Positions 1-8,896 of a DNA stretch of 64,000 nt are shown here, piece after piece (the first letter of the stretch is position 1; every line of letters starts with the position of its first letter). Origin of the DNA: Enhydrobacter sp. (lineage in GTDB: Bacteria; Pseudomonadota; Alphaproteobacteria; Reyranellales; Reyranellaceae); contig NZ_CP126889.1 of NCBI RefSeq assembly GCF_030246845.1, positions 3,529,001 through 3,593,000 on the forward strand, given 5' to 3'. A program made the translations under genes and the position numbers. The notes below the pieces were generated by a model. That model did not search any database, was not told the origin of the DNA, and saw only the letters and a list, made by a program, of their open reading frames with translations.

Positions 1-453
1 CGGCTGGGCAAGCCGGCCCGCCTCAGCAACGATGCCGAGATCCAGGGCCTCGGCATCATCACGGGCTACGGGCTCGAGGTGGTGCTGACGTTGGGCACGG
101 GGGTGGGCAGCGCGATCTTTGCCGGCGGCCGCATGACGCCGCATCTCGAACTTGCGCACCATCCGATCCATAAGTCCGAGACCTACAACGAATACCTGGG
201 TGCCGCGGCGCGCAAGAAGATCGGCAGCAAGAAATGGAACCGGCGCGTGTTCCGCATGATCGAGATCGTGCAGACGCTCCTGAACTACGACGTCCTCTAT
301 ATCGGCGGCGGCAATGCCGCCAACGTCGACAAGGACAAGCTGCCGGACAACGTGAAGATCGAGTCCAACGACATGGGCATCACCGGCGGCCTGCGCCTGT
401 GGGACGATGCCGTCTGGCAATCCGCTCGCGACATCGGCCACGGCGGCGACTGA
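1..453 (+). CDS. ROK-family sugar kinase, polyphosphate-glucokinase-like (5' end outside window)
   Basis: This is the C-terminal 150 residues of a ROK-family kinase, open from the first base of the window. Visible motifs are NDAEIQGLG, which matches the conserved Asn-Asp around the catalytic base of ROK kinases, and LTLGTGVGSAIF, the phosphate-binding glycine loop. A GGGNAANVD loop near the C-terminus is also typical. The pattern resembles polyphosphate/ATP glucokinases, which make glucose-6-phosphate. The gene converges on the end of the alpha-glucan operon, whose debranching and trehalose-forming enzymes release glucose and short glucans, so a glucose-phosphorylating role fits the context. 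The N-terminal phosphoryl-donor region is not in view, so the choice between polyphosphate and ATP as donor cannot be made here. Confidence 0.8.
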   Translation, partial: RLGKPARLSNDAEIQGLGIITGYGLEVVLTLGTGVGSAIFAGGRMTPHLELAHHPIHKSETYNEYLGAAARKKIGSKKWNRRVFRMIEIVQTLLNYDVLYIGGGNAANVDKDKLPDNVKIESNDMGITGGLRLWDDAVWQSARDIGHGGD

Positions 454-661
454 AGAAAATACTCGCGGGCCGGTCGCCACTCCGGCTGGCCATGTTGTCG
501 CTACCTACGCACCGTGAGGTCATGGCCGCTTGCTGTCGGATTGCCGCTTTCGGGTTTTTCCCCTCCCCGGCTCCCGTGCGTAAAGCTGCGTGTCTGCATT
601 CCACGCCGCCGCGAGTGGCTTTCCTTCTACCCAACCGGGAATCGTTTTGTAAAAGCGTGAG

Positions 662-3139
662 CTAGGACCTTTTTGTGGAAAAGATCGCCACCGGCAGACG
701 GGTGAACAGGTCCTGCACGCGGATCTTTCCTGCCGTTGCCTGGAGTGTCCTGCCTTCGATCGTATCGAACCATGGCGTTTCATGCGGAAGGACAAGCGAC
801 GTATCTTTCCAGGCGGCCGGGTCGAGTTCGAGCGTGTCGCGCGCACGCAGCAGTGCGTGCGGCAGGCGCGGCACGGCGACCAGCAGCCGGTTTTCCCCAT
901 AGGTCCGCAAGAAAGCGACGAGGTGCTGCGCTTTCTCGCCTTCGACGGGAACGGGCCGATAGTCGCCGCGCGCGAACAACTCGGGCAGCGTCGCGCGCAC
1001 CGCCAGCAGACGGGCGATGAGCGCCTGCTTGATTCGCCCGTCGCGCCAGTGGCCGAGCGCGTCGGCGACATCGATCGACGACAGGCTCCTGCGCCGCCGC
1101 TCGAAATCGACCGGACGGCGATTGTCCGGATCGACGAGGCTCAGGTCCCAATAGTCGGTACCCTGGTAGAGGTCCGGGATGCCGGGCACCGAGAGCTTCA
1201 GCGCGGCTTGCGCGAGCCCGTTCACAGCGCCCGCGGCGGCGATCGACTGGATGAACGAGAAGATGTCGGCGATCAGATCCGGCAGGGCGTTGGCGGCAAC
1301 GAGGCGTTCGACGAAGCGCCGGGCAGCGTCTTCATAGCTTTTGTCGGGATCGGACCAGTCGGTATGGATCTTCGCCTCGCGCAGGGCCTTCTCCTGCCAT
1401 GCCGCGAGCCGCGCGGCAAAGGCGGCCCGACCTTTCGCATCCTCCAGCACGAGATCTAACGGCCAGGCGCCGACGATCATCTGCAGGAGCATGGCGATGT
1501 CACCGACCGCCGGCTGGCCGTCGGTTCGCAGGACGGCGCTGCCGTCGATCCAGCTCGTGAGCCGATCGGCCCAGGTCTGCGGTTGCTCGCTCAGGACGGC
1601 GAGGCGCGCGCGCACGTCCTCGCCGCGCTTGTGATCGTGCGTCGCCGTGGCAAGCATCGAGCGCGGAAGGTCGGTCGAGCGTGCCTGCATCAGGGCATGG
1701 AAATCGCCGGGGCCGATGCCGAAGCGGTCGAGGTCGAAGCCGACATCGTTGCGTGAAAGCAGGCGACCATAGCGATAGAAGGCGGTGTCCTCGACCGACT
1801 TGGCAGCGACCGGCGCGCTCAACTGCTGGAAGCGGCCGATGGCGGCGTCGTCGGGTGTCGGTTCGGTCAGCCAGCGATGCAGCAGGTCGATTATCCAGCC
1901 GTCGCTCGGCCGGGCGGTGCGCTTGGCGTTGCGTGCGGCCGCATCGAGATAGGGCCGGTCGCGCCGGGGCCGCTCGGTCGGCGTGGCATAGCTGCGATAG
2001 ACGGGGAAATGCACGAGCATCTCGATCAGCGCGCGGCGCAAGGCCGGGCGGCTGAGCTCGGAGGCAGCGGGATCGGCCTTGGCCAGACGATCGAAGGCCG
2101 CGACGGCCGCTTCCAGCGGGGCGGCGAAGCTCCCGGCGATGATCTCGCGGCGCGCGGCCTCCTCCTCGTCGGCGAAATCGGCAGGCCGGCCGCTCAGCTT
2201 CGTCCAGGCCCGTGCCAGCAGCGGCCCGGCCTCGGGATCGTGCTGCAGGGCGCTCACCTGATCCATGAAGTCGTAGCCGGTAGTGCCGTCGCACGCCCAG
2301 TCGGCCGGCAGCGTCTCGCCCTTCAGCAGGATCTTCTCGACCACCAGATAGGGACGGGACGGATCGTCCGGATCGAGCTGGTGGCGGAGCTTGCGGCAGT
2401 AGGAGGCGGGATCGTTGAGGCCGTCGACATGATCGACGCGCACGCCGTCTATCAGGCCCTCGCGATAGAGGCGGAAGATCAGGGCGTGGACGTTCTCGAA
2501 GGTCTCTGCATCCTCCATGCGCAGGCAGACCAGGTCGTTGATATCGAAGAACCGCCGCCAGTTGATGCGATCGTTGGCCGTGCGCCACCAGCCCAGCCGG
2601 TAGGGTTGCCGCTCGATGTCCGGGCCGGTCATCGGCAGTTGATGGTCGTAGTAGCGCAGAACCGCCCAGCCTTCGCGATCGCCGACCGTGACCTCCTTGG
2701 CCGCGATCGCCTCGTGCAGCGGCCTGCCGAGCAGCGGCAGGAACACGCGGCCGCGCAGTTGCGGGTCCTCCGTCTCCCAGTCGATGTCGAAGGAGCGCGC
2801 ATAGCGGCTCGCCTCGCCGTGATGCAGCACGTCGGCCCACCACGGGTTCTCGAGGCTTGCCGCCATGTGGTTGGGCACAATGTCGACGATCAGGCCGAGG
2901 CCCTGACGGCGCAGTGCCTCCACCAGACGCCGAAGGCCGTCCTCGCCGCCCAGCTCCGGATTGACCCGCGTCGGATCGATCACGTCATAGCCGTGCATCG
3001 ACCCGGCGCGCGCCGCGGTGATCGGCGAGGCGTAGAGATGGCTGACGCCAAGCGCGGCCATGTAAGGCACGAGCCGCTCGGCATCGGCGAAAGTGAAGTC
3101 CTTGTGGAATTGCAGGCGCAGCGTGGCGCGCGGCATCAT
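662..3139 (-). CDS. treY: Malto-oligosyltrehalose synthase TreY (GH13)
   Basis: TreY isomerises the reducing-end alpha-1,4 bond of a malto-oligosaccharide to an alpha,alpha-1,1 bond, giving maltooligosyltrehalose for TreZ. The 825-residue product starts with the family hallmark ATLRLQFHKDFTF, followed by a (beta/alpha)8 barrel. The three GH13 catalytic acids are visible: the nucleophile Asp in RVDHVDG (about 236), the acid/base Glu in VVEKIL (about 268) and the stabilising Asp in THDHKRGED (about 502). The start is the first of two adjacent ATGs; its ATGA overlaps the stop of malQ, which indicates translational coupling. It is the last gene of the seven-gene operon. Open reading continues upstream of this ATG but is the shadow of malQ. 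Confidence 0.95.
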   Translation of the reverse strand: MMPRATLRLQFHKDFTFADAERLVPYMAALGVSHLYASPITAARAGSMHGYDVIDPTRVNPELGGEDGLRRLVEALRRQGLGLIVDIVPNHMAASLENPWWADVLHHGEASRYARSFDIDWETEDPQLRGRVFLPLLGRPLHEAIAAKEVTVGDREGWAVLRYYDHQLPMTGPDIERQPYRLGWWRTANDRINWRRFFDINDLVCLRMEDAETFENVHALIFRLYREGLIDGVRVDHVDGLNDPASYCRKLRHQLDPDDPSRPYLVVEKILLKGETLPADWACDGTTGYDFMDQVSALQHDPEAGPLLARAWTKLSGRPADFADEEEAARREIIAGSFAAPLEAAVAAFDRLAKADPAASELSRPALRRALIEMLVHFPVYRSYATPTERPRRDRPYLDAAARNAKRTARPSDGWIIDLLHRWLTEPTPDDAAIGRFQQLSAPVAAKSVEDTAFYRYGRLLSRNDVGFDLDRFGIGPGDFHALMQARSTDLPRSMLATATHDHKRGEDVRARLAVLSEQPQTWADRLTSWIDGSAVLRTDGQPAVGDIAMLLQMIVGAWPLDLVLEDAKGRAAFAARLAAWQEKALREAKIHTDWSDPDKSYEDAARRFVERLVAANALPDLIADIFSFIQSIAAAGAVNGLAQAALKLSVPGIPDLYQGTDYWDLSLVDPDNRRPVDFERRRRSLSSIDVADALGHWRDGRIKQALIARLLAVRATLPELFARGDYRPVPVEGEKAQHLVAFLRTYGENRLLVAVPRLPHALLRARDTLELDPAAWKDTSLVLPHETPWFDTIEGRTLQATAGKIRVQDLFTRLPVAIFSTKRS

Positions 3140-5064
3140 GGCCGCGCCCGCTGCAGCAGCCCAAGCCGCCGCGCGGCCGCCGGCTCCTGAAGGAGCTCGT
3201 CGGCCGGCCGGCTGAAGCGGCGGCGCCAATTGGGATGCTCGTTGACTGTGCCGGGCAGGTTGGGCTGCTCCACCGTGCCGATGATGTCCTCCAGCGGCAC
3301 GAGAGCGAGCGGATCGGGCGTGGCCGCCACGAAGGCGATCGCAGCGTCGACGGCGGTCGCGGCGTCGCCCGGCGGCGGCGGCGCGCCCTTCGCGACTCCG
3401 GCCTTGTCGAAGGCCTGCCAGAGCGCCGTGCGCTCGCGCTCGCGCTCCTCCCGGTCGCCCTGCTTGCCTGTGCCGAGGCCGCGCCGGAGCTCGAGATCCG
3501 CGCCTTGCCACCAACCGGCGACGGTCGGCAGATCGTGCGTGCTGGTCATCGCTACCGCGTCGTCGCGCCATCGCGCAGGCGGCAAGAAGCCCTGGCCGTC
3601 GCGCTCGAACCAGAGGACATCCATGCCGGCCATGCCGAGTGCTCGGCAGCGGCGGCGGAACTCCGGCGGTACGGTGCCGAGATCCTCGCCGATGATCACG
3701 GCGCGGTGGCGATGCGATTCGAGCGCCAGCAGGCGCATGAGATCGTCCATCGGATACGAAAGGTAGGCTCCTTCGGTCGGCGACGCCCCATGCGGCACCA
3801 GCCAAAGCCGCATCAGTCCCATCGCATGGTCGATCCGTACGCCGCCCGCGTGGCGCAAGGCGGCGCGCACCGTGGCGATGAAGGGATCGAAGCCGGAGGC
3901 GATCAGCTCCTGCGGGGAGAAGGAGGTGAGGCCCCAGTCCTGGCCGGCGGGATTGAAGGCGTCCGGCGGTGCGCCGATGCTGAGCCCCGTCAGGAAATGG
4001 CCGGGATCGGCCCCGACCTCGCTGCCGGCCGGATCGAGGCCGATGGCGAGATCGCTGAGGAGACCGATCCGCATGCCAGCATGACGCAAGGCGGCCTGCG
4101 CACGGGCAAACGAGGTATCGGCGATCCACTGCAGGAACAGGAAGTAGTCCAGCGGAGCGGAGCCCGCAGCGACGGCCGCCTCGAACTGCGCATGCCGTTC
4201 CAGGGCGGTGCCGCCTTCGCCGACGAAGGACCTGAAGCCGGCGGCAGGCGCCGTCCCGTGTGCGAGATCATGCCGCGCGAAGTCGTCATAAAGCTGGCGG
4301 AACAGGGCGAATTTCGCTCGCGCATCCTCGCCCCAGTCGATCAGCGGCCGGTCCGGCAGCGCATCCGCGCCCAGTGCCGCCGTGACACGCTCCGCCCCCA
4401 GCGCGTCGGCAGGATCTGCCAGCAACGGATTGAGGAAGAGCCGGTTCGACGGCGAATAGGGGCCGTAGCGTGAGGGGTCGGAGGGGAAGAGGCTGTGCGT
4501 GGGGCTGACGGCGATCGCATCGGCGCCACTTTCGGCCGCAAGCCGGCCGAGCGCGCGCAGACCGGTGGTGTCGCCGATGCCGCAGTCGCCGACCCGGCGC
4601 AGGCTGTAGAGCTGGACGCCGATGCCCCAGAGCCTGCGGCCCTCCGCGATCTCGCCGACCGTGAGGCAGCGCGGCGGCGCCACGGCAAGCGTGACCTCGC
4701 GATCCGCATAACGCAGCTTGTGGTAGCCGGCCGTGGCGATCGGCGGAATGCGCCGATCGCGCAGGAGGAGCGACTGTCGCCACCCGTCTTCCAGCACCAG
4801 CTCCGCCGGCACTTCGCCGTCGAGGTCCGCCATGGGCGTGGGCATCCCCACCGTCGCCGTCACGAGCGGTGGATTTGCCCGCGCCTGCTCCAATCGCTTG
4901 CTGCTCTCGAGCAGCTCGCCTGGCCTCTCGCAGGGCAAGCCGAGAGCGTCCAACAATCGGCAAAGGCAGGAAGTCGACACCTGGCGCGGCTGGCCGGCGG
5001 CGTCGATCCAGTCGACGGCGATGCCGGCCTGCTGCGCGAGCTGGCGGACCGCCGCATCGTTCAT
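3136..5064 (-). CDS. malQ: 4-alpha-glucanotransferase (amylomaltase) MalQ, GH77
   Basis: The enzyme transfers alpha-1,4-glucan segments between malto-oligosaccharides (disproportionation). The product has 642 residues. GH77 catalytic motifs are present: the nucleophile Asp in VRIDHAMGL (about 412), the acid/base Glu in IIGEDLGTVP (about 460) and the third Asp in TSTHDLPTV. The N-terminal 130 residues (MNDAAVRQLAQQAGIAVDW onward) match the extra N-terminal module of proteobacterial MalQ. The start is the ATG whose ATGA overlaps the treZ stop; its own stop overlaps the treY ATG in the same way. Within the operon it can lengthen short glucans left by GlgX or TreZ into substrates for TreY or GlgB. 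Confidence 0.94.
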   Translation of the reverse strand: MNDAAVRQLAQQAGIAVDWIDAAGQPRQVSTSCLCRLLDALGLPCERPGELLESSKRLEQARANPPLVTATVGMPTPMADLDGEVPAELVLEDGWRQSLLLRDRRIPPIATAGYHKLRYADREVTLAVAPPRCLTVGEIAEGRRLWGIGVQLYSLRRVGDCGIGDTTGLRALGRLAAESGADAIAVSPTHSLFPSDPSRYGPYSPSNRLFLNPLLADPADALGAERVTAALGADALPDRPLIDWGEDARAKFALFRQLYDDFARHDLAHGTAPAAGFRSFVGEGGTALERHAQFEAAVAAGSAPLDYFLFLQWIADTSFARAQAALRHAGMRIGLLSDLAIGLDPAGSEVGADPGHFLTGLSIGAPPDAFNPAGQDWGLTSFSPQELIASGFDPFIATVRAALRHAGGVRIDHAMGLMRLWLVPHGASPTEGAYLSYPMDDLMRLLALESHRHRAVIIGEDLGTVPPEFRRRCRALGMAGMDVLWFERDGQGFLPPARWRDDAVAMTSTHDLPTVAGWWQGADLELRRGLGTGKQGDREERERERTALWQAFDKAGVAKGAPPPPGDAATAVDAAIAFVAATPDPLALVPLEDIIGTVEQPNLPGTVNEHPNWRRRFSRPADELLQEPAAARRLGLLQRARP

Positions 5065-6791
5065 GTCGTCTCCTGGACAAACACGACAGTCGCGCGCGCG
5101 CCGATCTCGCCGCGGGCGAAGGCTCCTGGGCGCGTCTCGAGGACGAGTTGGCCGCCCGGAGGCTCGAGGGCGACGGCCGCGTCGCCGAGATTGGTGGCAA
5201 TGGCCAGCACCGCGCCGCCGCCGAGCCGCCATCGCGCCAGCACGGCCGACGGGCCAAGCCCACTGGCGCCAAGGCTTCGCGCCCCGTCCAGACGCGGCAC
5301 GATCAATTCGTGCCGGCGCCTGAGCATGTCGCGGTAGAAGCTGTCGTCGCCCTTGCCGTCGAGACGGCAGCGCTCGAAGGTCTCAAGGGCGTTGGGGTCG
5401 GGAATGTCCTTGCCATCGAAGCGGGTGAACGACGCGAACTCGCGTTTGCGACCTTCACGTACTGCATCCGCCAGTCCGCCATGATAGTCGGTGAAGAACT
5501 GGAAGGGCGTGCGCGCGAACCGGTCCTCGCCCATGAAGAGGAGCGGGATGTTGGGGCTCAGCAGTTGCAGGGCGATCGCCGCGCGCAGCGCTTCCGGGTC
5601 GGCCAGCGTCGTCAGCCGGTCGCCGAACGGCCGGTTGCCGACCTGATCATGGTTCTGCAGGAACAGCACGAACGCGGTGGGCGACAGGTCCGTGCAGGGC
5701 GTGCCCCGCGGCTTGCCCTTGCGATAGGTGGACGGCTCGCCCTGGTAGGCGAAGCCTTCGGACAGGCAGCGTGCCAGCTTTTGCGCCGGCCGATCGACAT
5801 AGTCGCGGTGGTAGCCGTCGCCCTCGCCGGTGAGCATTACATGCAGGACATGATGCGCATCGTCGTTCCATTGTGCATCGTAGTCCTGGCGCAAGTGGCT
5901 GGCCTCGTTGCCGTCGTGCTCGAGCACGAGATGGACATGGCGGCCGGGCTCGACGGTGCGGCGGATCTCGGCCGCCATCTCGCCCAGGAAATCCTGATCG
6001 ACGATGGCATGCACGGCGTCGAAGCGGAGGCCGTCGAAGCGGTACTCCATCAGCCAATAAAGCGCGTTCTCGATGAAGAAGCGCCGCACCGGCGGCTGAC
6101 GGAAATCGATGGCCGAGCCCCAGGGCGTGGGCACGTCGGCGCGAAAGAACTGCGGCGCATAGAGGCCGAGATAGTTCCCGTCGGGCCCGAAGTGGTTGTA
6201 CACGACATCGAGGAACATCATGAGCCGCCGCTCGTGCGCGCGGTCGACCAGCGCCTTCAGCTCGCCCGGCGTGCCGTAGGCGCGATCGGGCGCGAAGGGC
6301 AGCACGCCATCATAGCCCCAGTTGCGCCGGCCGGAGAAATCATTGATCGGCATCAGCTCGACTGCCGTGACACCCAGCGCCGCAAGACGCGGCAGCTCGT
6401 CCTGCACGCCTGCGAAGCCGCCATAGAGGCCGGCATGCAGCTCGTAGAGAACCGTCTCCGTCCACGGCCGGCCCTGCCAATCGGCATGCCGCCAGCGATA
6501 GGCCGAAGGATCGACCACCAGACTCGGTCCATGCACGTCGCTTTCCTGCGCGCGCGATGCGGGGTCGGGCACGTCCTGGCCCGATCCGAGGCGATAGCGG
6601 TAGCGCGCGCCGGCGGGGCAGCGCGTCTCGAGCTCGAACCAGCCGTCGGACCGGTCCACCATCGGCTGAGCGGCACCATCCTCGACGACGACGGCGATCT
6701 CCTTCTGTTGCGGCGCCCACAGCCGAAAGCGCGTGCGGCCGTCGCCGAGCAGGGCGGCGCCGAACGGCATCGATCGGGCGAACGCAGTCAT
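5061..6791 (-). CDS. treZ: Malto-oligosyltrehalose trehalohydrolase TreZ (GH13)
   Basis: TreZ cleaves the alpha-1,4 bond next to the terminal trehalose of maltooligosyltrehalose and so releases free trehalose. The 576-residue protein has an N-terminal early-set (CBM48/E-set) beta-sandwich, with RFRLWAPQQKEIAVVVEDG near residue 20. The barrel follows, with the nucleophile Asp in LRFDAVHAI, the acid/base Glu in LVLEHDGNEASHL and the stabilising Asp in NHDQVGNRP. The EHDGNE segment is characteristic of TreZ rather than of GlgB or GlgX. It overlaps glgX upstream and malQ downstream by 4 bp. TreY, which completes the pathway, is two genes downstream. Confidence 0.95.
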   Translation of the reverse strand: MTAFARSMPFGAALLGDGRTRFRLWAPQQKEIAVVVEDGAAQPMVDRSDGWFELETRCPAGARYRYRLGSGQDVPDPASRAQESDVHGPSLVVDPSAYRWRHADWQGRPWTETVLYELHAGLYGGFAGVQDELPRLAALGVTAVELMPINDFSGRRNWGYDGVLPFAPDRAYGTPGELKALVDRAHERRLMMFLDVVYNHFGPDGNYLGLYAPQFFRADVPTPWGSAIDFRQPPVRRFFIENALYWLMEYRFDGLRFDAVHAIVDQDFLGEMAAEIRRTVEPGRHVHLVLEHDGNEASHLRQDYDAQWNDDAHHVLHVMLTGEGDGYHRDYVDRPAQKLARCLSEGFAYQGEPSTYRKGKPRGTPCTDLSPTAFVLFLQNHDQVGNRPFGDRLTTLADPEALRAAIALQLLSPNIPLLFMGEDRFARTPFQFFTDYHGGLADAVREGRKREFASFTRFDGKDIPDPNALETFERCRLDGKGDDSFYRDMLRRRHELIVPRLDGARSLGASGLGPSAVLARWRLGGGAVLAIATNLGDAAVALEPPGGQLVLETRPGAFARGEIGARATVVFVQETT

Positions 6792-8893
6792 GTCCTCTCC
6801 GGTTCGAGAACGCTCCTGGTAAGGACAACGCTGCGCGATTTCACGAGCAAGGTGCGGCCTTCGAGCGGCCTTTCCGGCTCCTTGGGGGAGGCGCTGTCCA
6901 CCACCAGCTCGGTCGGCAGGTCGGGCGGCGGCATGGCGAAGGTCTGATCGTCCGGCGTGGGATTGAAGAAGCAGGTGAGGATGGTCACGCCGCCCGCGTC
7001 CTTGGAGGCGCGCTGCAGGACGAGCGTGCGCTCCTGCGGATTGTTCCAGGCTTCGTTGGTCATTTGCCCGCCCTGCTGGTCGAACCACTGGATGTCGAGA
7101 ACGCCCGGCGCCGGCTGGTTGCGGCCGTGAATATACTGGTTCCAGCGCAGCACCGGATGGCGGTGGCGCAAGCCAACCATGCGGCCGACGAAGGTGGTGA
7201 GGGCACGGCCCTCCTCCGAGTCGGCCTGTTCCCAGTCGAACCAGGAAATCTCGTTGTCCTGACAGTAGGCGTTGTTGTTGCCGTTCTGGGTGCGACCGAA
7301 CTCGTCGCCCCCCAACAGCATGGGCGTGCCCTGCGACAGCATTACCGTCGCGAGCATGGCGTATTGAAGACGGCGGCGAATCTCGTTGACGGCCGGATCG
7401 TCCGTCGGCCCCTCGACGCCCCAGTTGGCCGAGTAGTTCTCGGGTGTGCCGTCGTTGTTGTCCTCGCCGTTGGCTTCGTTGTGCCGTTCGGCGTAGCTCA
7501 CCGTGTCGCGCAGGGTGAAGCCGTCATGGCAGGCGGCGAAATTCACCGAGGCATAGGGGCGGCGGCCGCGATGCTCGAAAATGTCGGCGGAGCCCGCGAG
7601 GCGGGCCGAGAAATCCGACCGTTCGCCCTCGTCGCCGCGCCAGTAGCGCCGCAGCCCGTCGCGGTAGCGGTCGTTCCATTCGGCGAAGCGCGGCGGTTGC
7701 GCCCCAAGCTGATAGCCGCCCGGTCCGGGATCCCACGGCTCCGAGATCAGCTTCACCTGCGACAGGATCGGATCCTGCAGGATCGCATCGAAGAAGCCGG
7801 AGCCGGGATCGAAGCCGTAGCCCTCGCGGCCCAGCGTCACGCCGAGGTCGAAGCGGAAGCCGTCGACATGGAACGACTGCACCCAGTAGCGCAGCGAATC
7901 CATGACGAGCTGCAGCACCCGCGGATGCGAGAGGTTGAAGGTGTTGCCGGTGCCCGTGTCGTTGATATTGTGCCGCAGGTTGTCGGGCACGAGACGATAG
8001 TAGCTCGCATTGTCGAGGCCGCGGAAGGACAGCGTCGGACCGAGCTCGCTGCCCTCGGCGGTGTGGTTGTAGACGACGTCGAGGATGACCTCGATGCCGG
8101 CCGCGTGCAGGCGGCGCACGGCGATGCGCATCTCCTCGGCCGAGCCGTCGGACAGGTAGCGCGGCTCGATGGCGAAAAAGCCGAGCGTGTTGTAGCCCCA
8201 GTAGTTCCGCAGCTCTTTTTTCAGGAGGTACTGGTCCTGGACGAAAGCGTGGATCGGCAGCAGCTCGATGGCATTGACGCCGAGACGGCGCAGGTGATCG
8301 ATCACCGCGGGTTCCGCGAGCGCCGCGAACGTGCCGCGCTCGCGCGGACGCAGGTCCTGGCGCAGCATGGTCAGGCCGCGCAGATGCGCCTCGTAGATCA
8401 CCAGGTCGGACCACGGGATGGCGGGCGGCCGGTCGTCGCCCCAGTGAAAGGCGTCGGCCGTGACGACCGCCTTCAGCATGCCGGGAGCGCTGTCGCGCCG
8501 GTCGAAGGAGAGATCGGCGCGCGGTGAGTTGACGCGATAGCCGAAGAGCGCATCCGAGCTGCGGAGGTCGCCGGCGATGCGACGCGCGTAAGGATCGAGC
8601 AGGAGCTTGTGGGGGTTGAAACGATGGCCGTGCTGCGGCTCGTAGGGGCCATAGGCGCGATAGCCGTAGATCAGGCCGGCCCGGCTGCCGGGCAGGTAGC
8701 CATGCCATATCTCGTCCGTGTACTCCGGCAGCGTGTAGCGCGCCACCTCGCGCCGGCCGTTTGGATCGAAGATGCAAAGGTCGATGCGCGTCGCATTGCT
8801 GGAGAAGACGGCGAAGTTGGTGCCGAGTCCGTCCCAGGTGGCGCCCAATGGGGAAGGCGCCCCTGCCTCGAGGCGGTCGGGATAGGGCGGCAT
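6788..8893 (-). CDS. glgX: Glycogen debranching enzyme GlgX (isoamylase-type, GH13)
   Basis: GlgX hydrolyses alpha-1,6 branches of phosphorylase- or amylase-trimmed glycogen. The 701-residue product begins with a CBM48-like domain (GATWDGLGTNFAVFSSNAT), followed by the catalytic barrel. Diagnostic motifs are GFRFDLGVTLGR (nucleophile Asp), LISEPWDPGPGGYQLG (acid/base Glu) and ACHDGFTLRDTVSY (third Asp). The length is close to the 650-710 residues usual for bacterial GlgX. Only 3 bp separate it from the end of glgB, and it overlaps treZ by 4 bp. In this operon it supplies linear glucan chains to TreY. Confidence 0.95.
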   Translation of the reverse strand: MPPYPDRLEAGAPSPLGATWDGLGTNFAVFSSNATRIDLCIFDPNGRREVARYTLPEYTDEIWHGYLPGSRAGLIYGYRAYGPYEPQHGHRFNPHKLLLDPYARRIAGDLRSSDALFGYRVNSPRADLSFDRRDSAPGMLKAVVTADAFHWGDDRPPAIPWSDLVIYEAHLRGLTMLRQDLRPRERGTFAALAEPAVIDHLRRLGVNAIELLPIHAFVQDQYLLKKELRNYWGYNTLGFFAIEPRYLSDGSAEEMRIAVRRLHAAGIEVILDVVYNHTAEGSELGPTLSFRGLDNASYYRLVPDNLRHNINDTGTGNTFNLSHPRVLQLVMDSLRYWVQSFHVDGFRFDLGVTLGREGYGFDPGSGFFDAILQDPILSQVKLISEPWDPGPGGYQLGAQPPRFAEWNDRYRDGLRRYWRGDEGERSDFSARLAGSADIFEHRGRRPYASVNFAACHDGFTLRDTVSYAERHNEANGEDNNDGTPENYSANWGVEGPTDDPAVNEIRRRLQYAMLATVMLSQGTPMLLGGDEFGRTQNGNNNAYCQDNEISWFDWEQADSEEGRALTTFVGRMVGLRHRHPVLRWNQYIHGRNQPAPGVLDIQWFDQQGGQMTNEAWNNPQERTLVLQRASKDAGGVTILTCFFNPTPDDQTFAMPPPDLPTELVVDSASPKEPERPLEGRTLLVKSRSVVLTRSVLEPERT

Positions 8894-8896
8894 GAA

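Noticed and set aside
464..490. Short GCCGG/CCGGC stem after the ROK gene as a terminator
   Set aside because: Only five perfect pairs and no T-run; expected by chance at this GC content.
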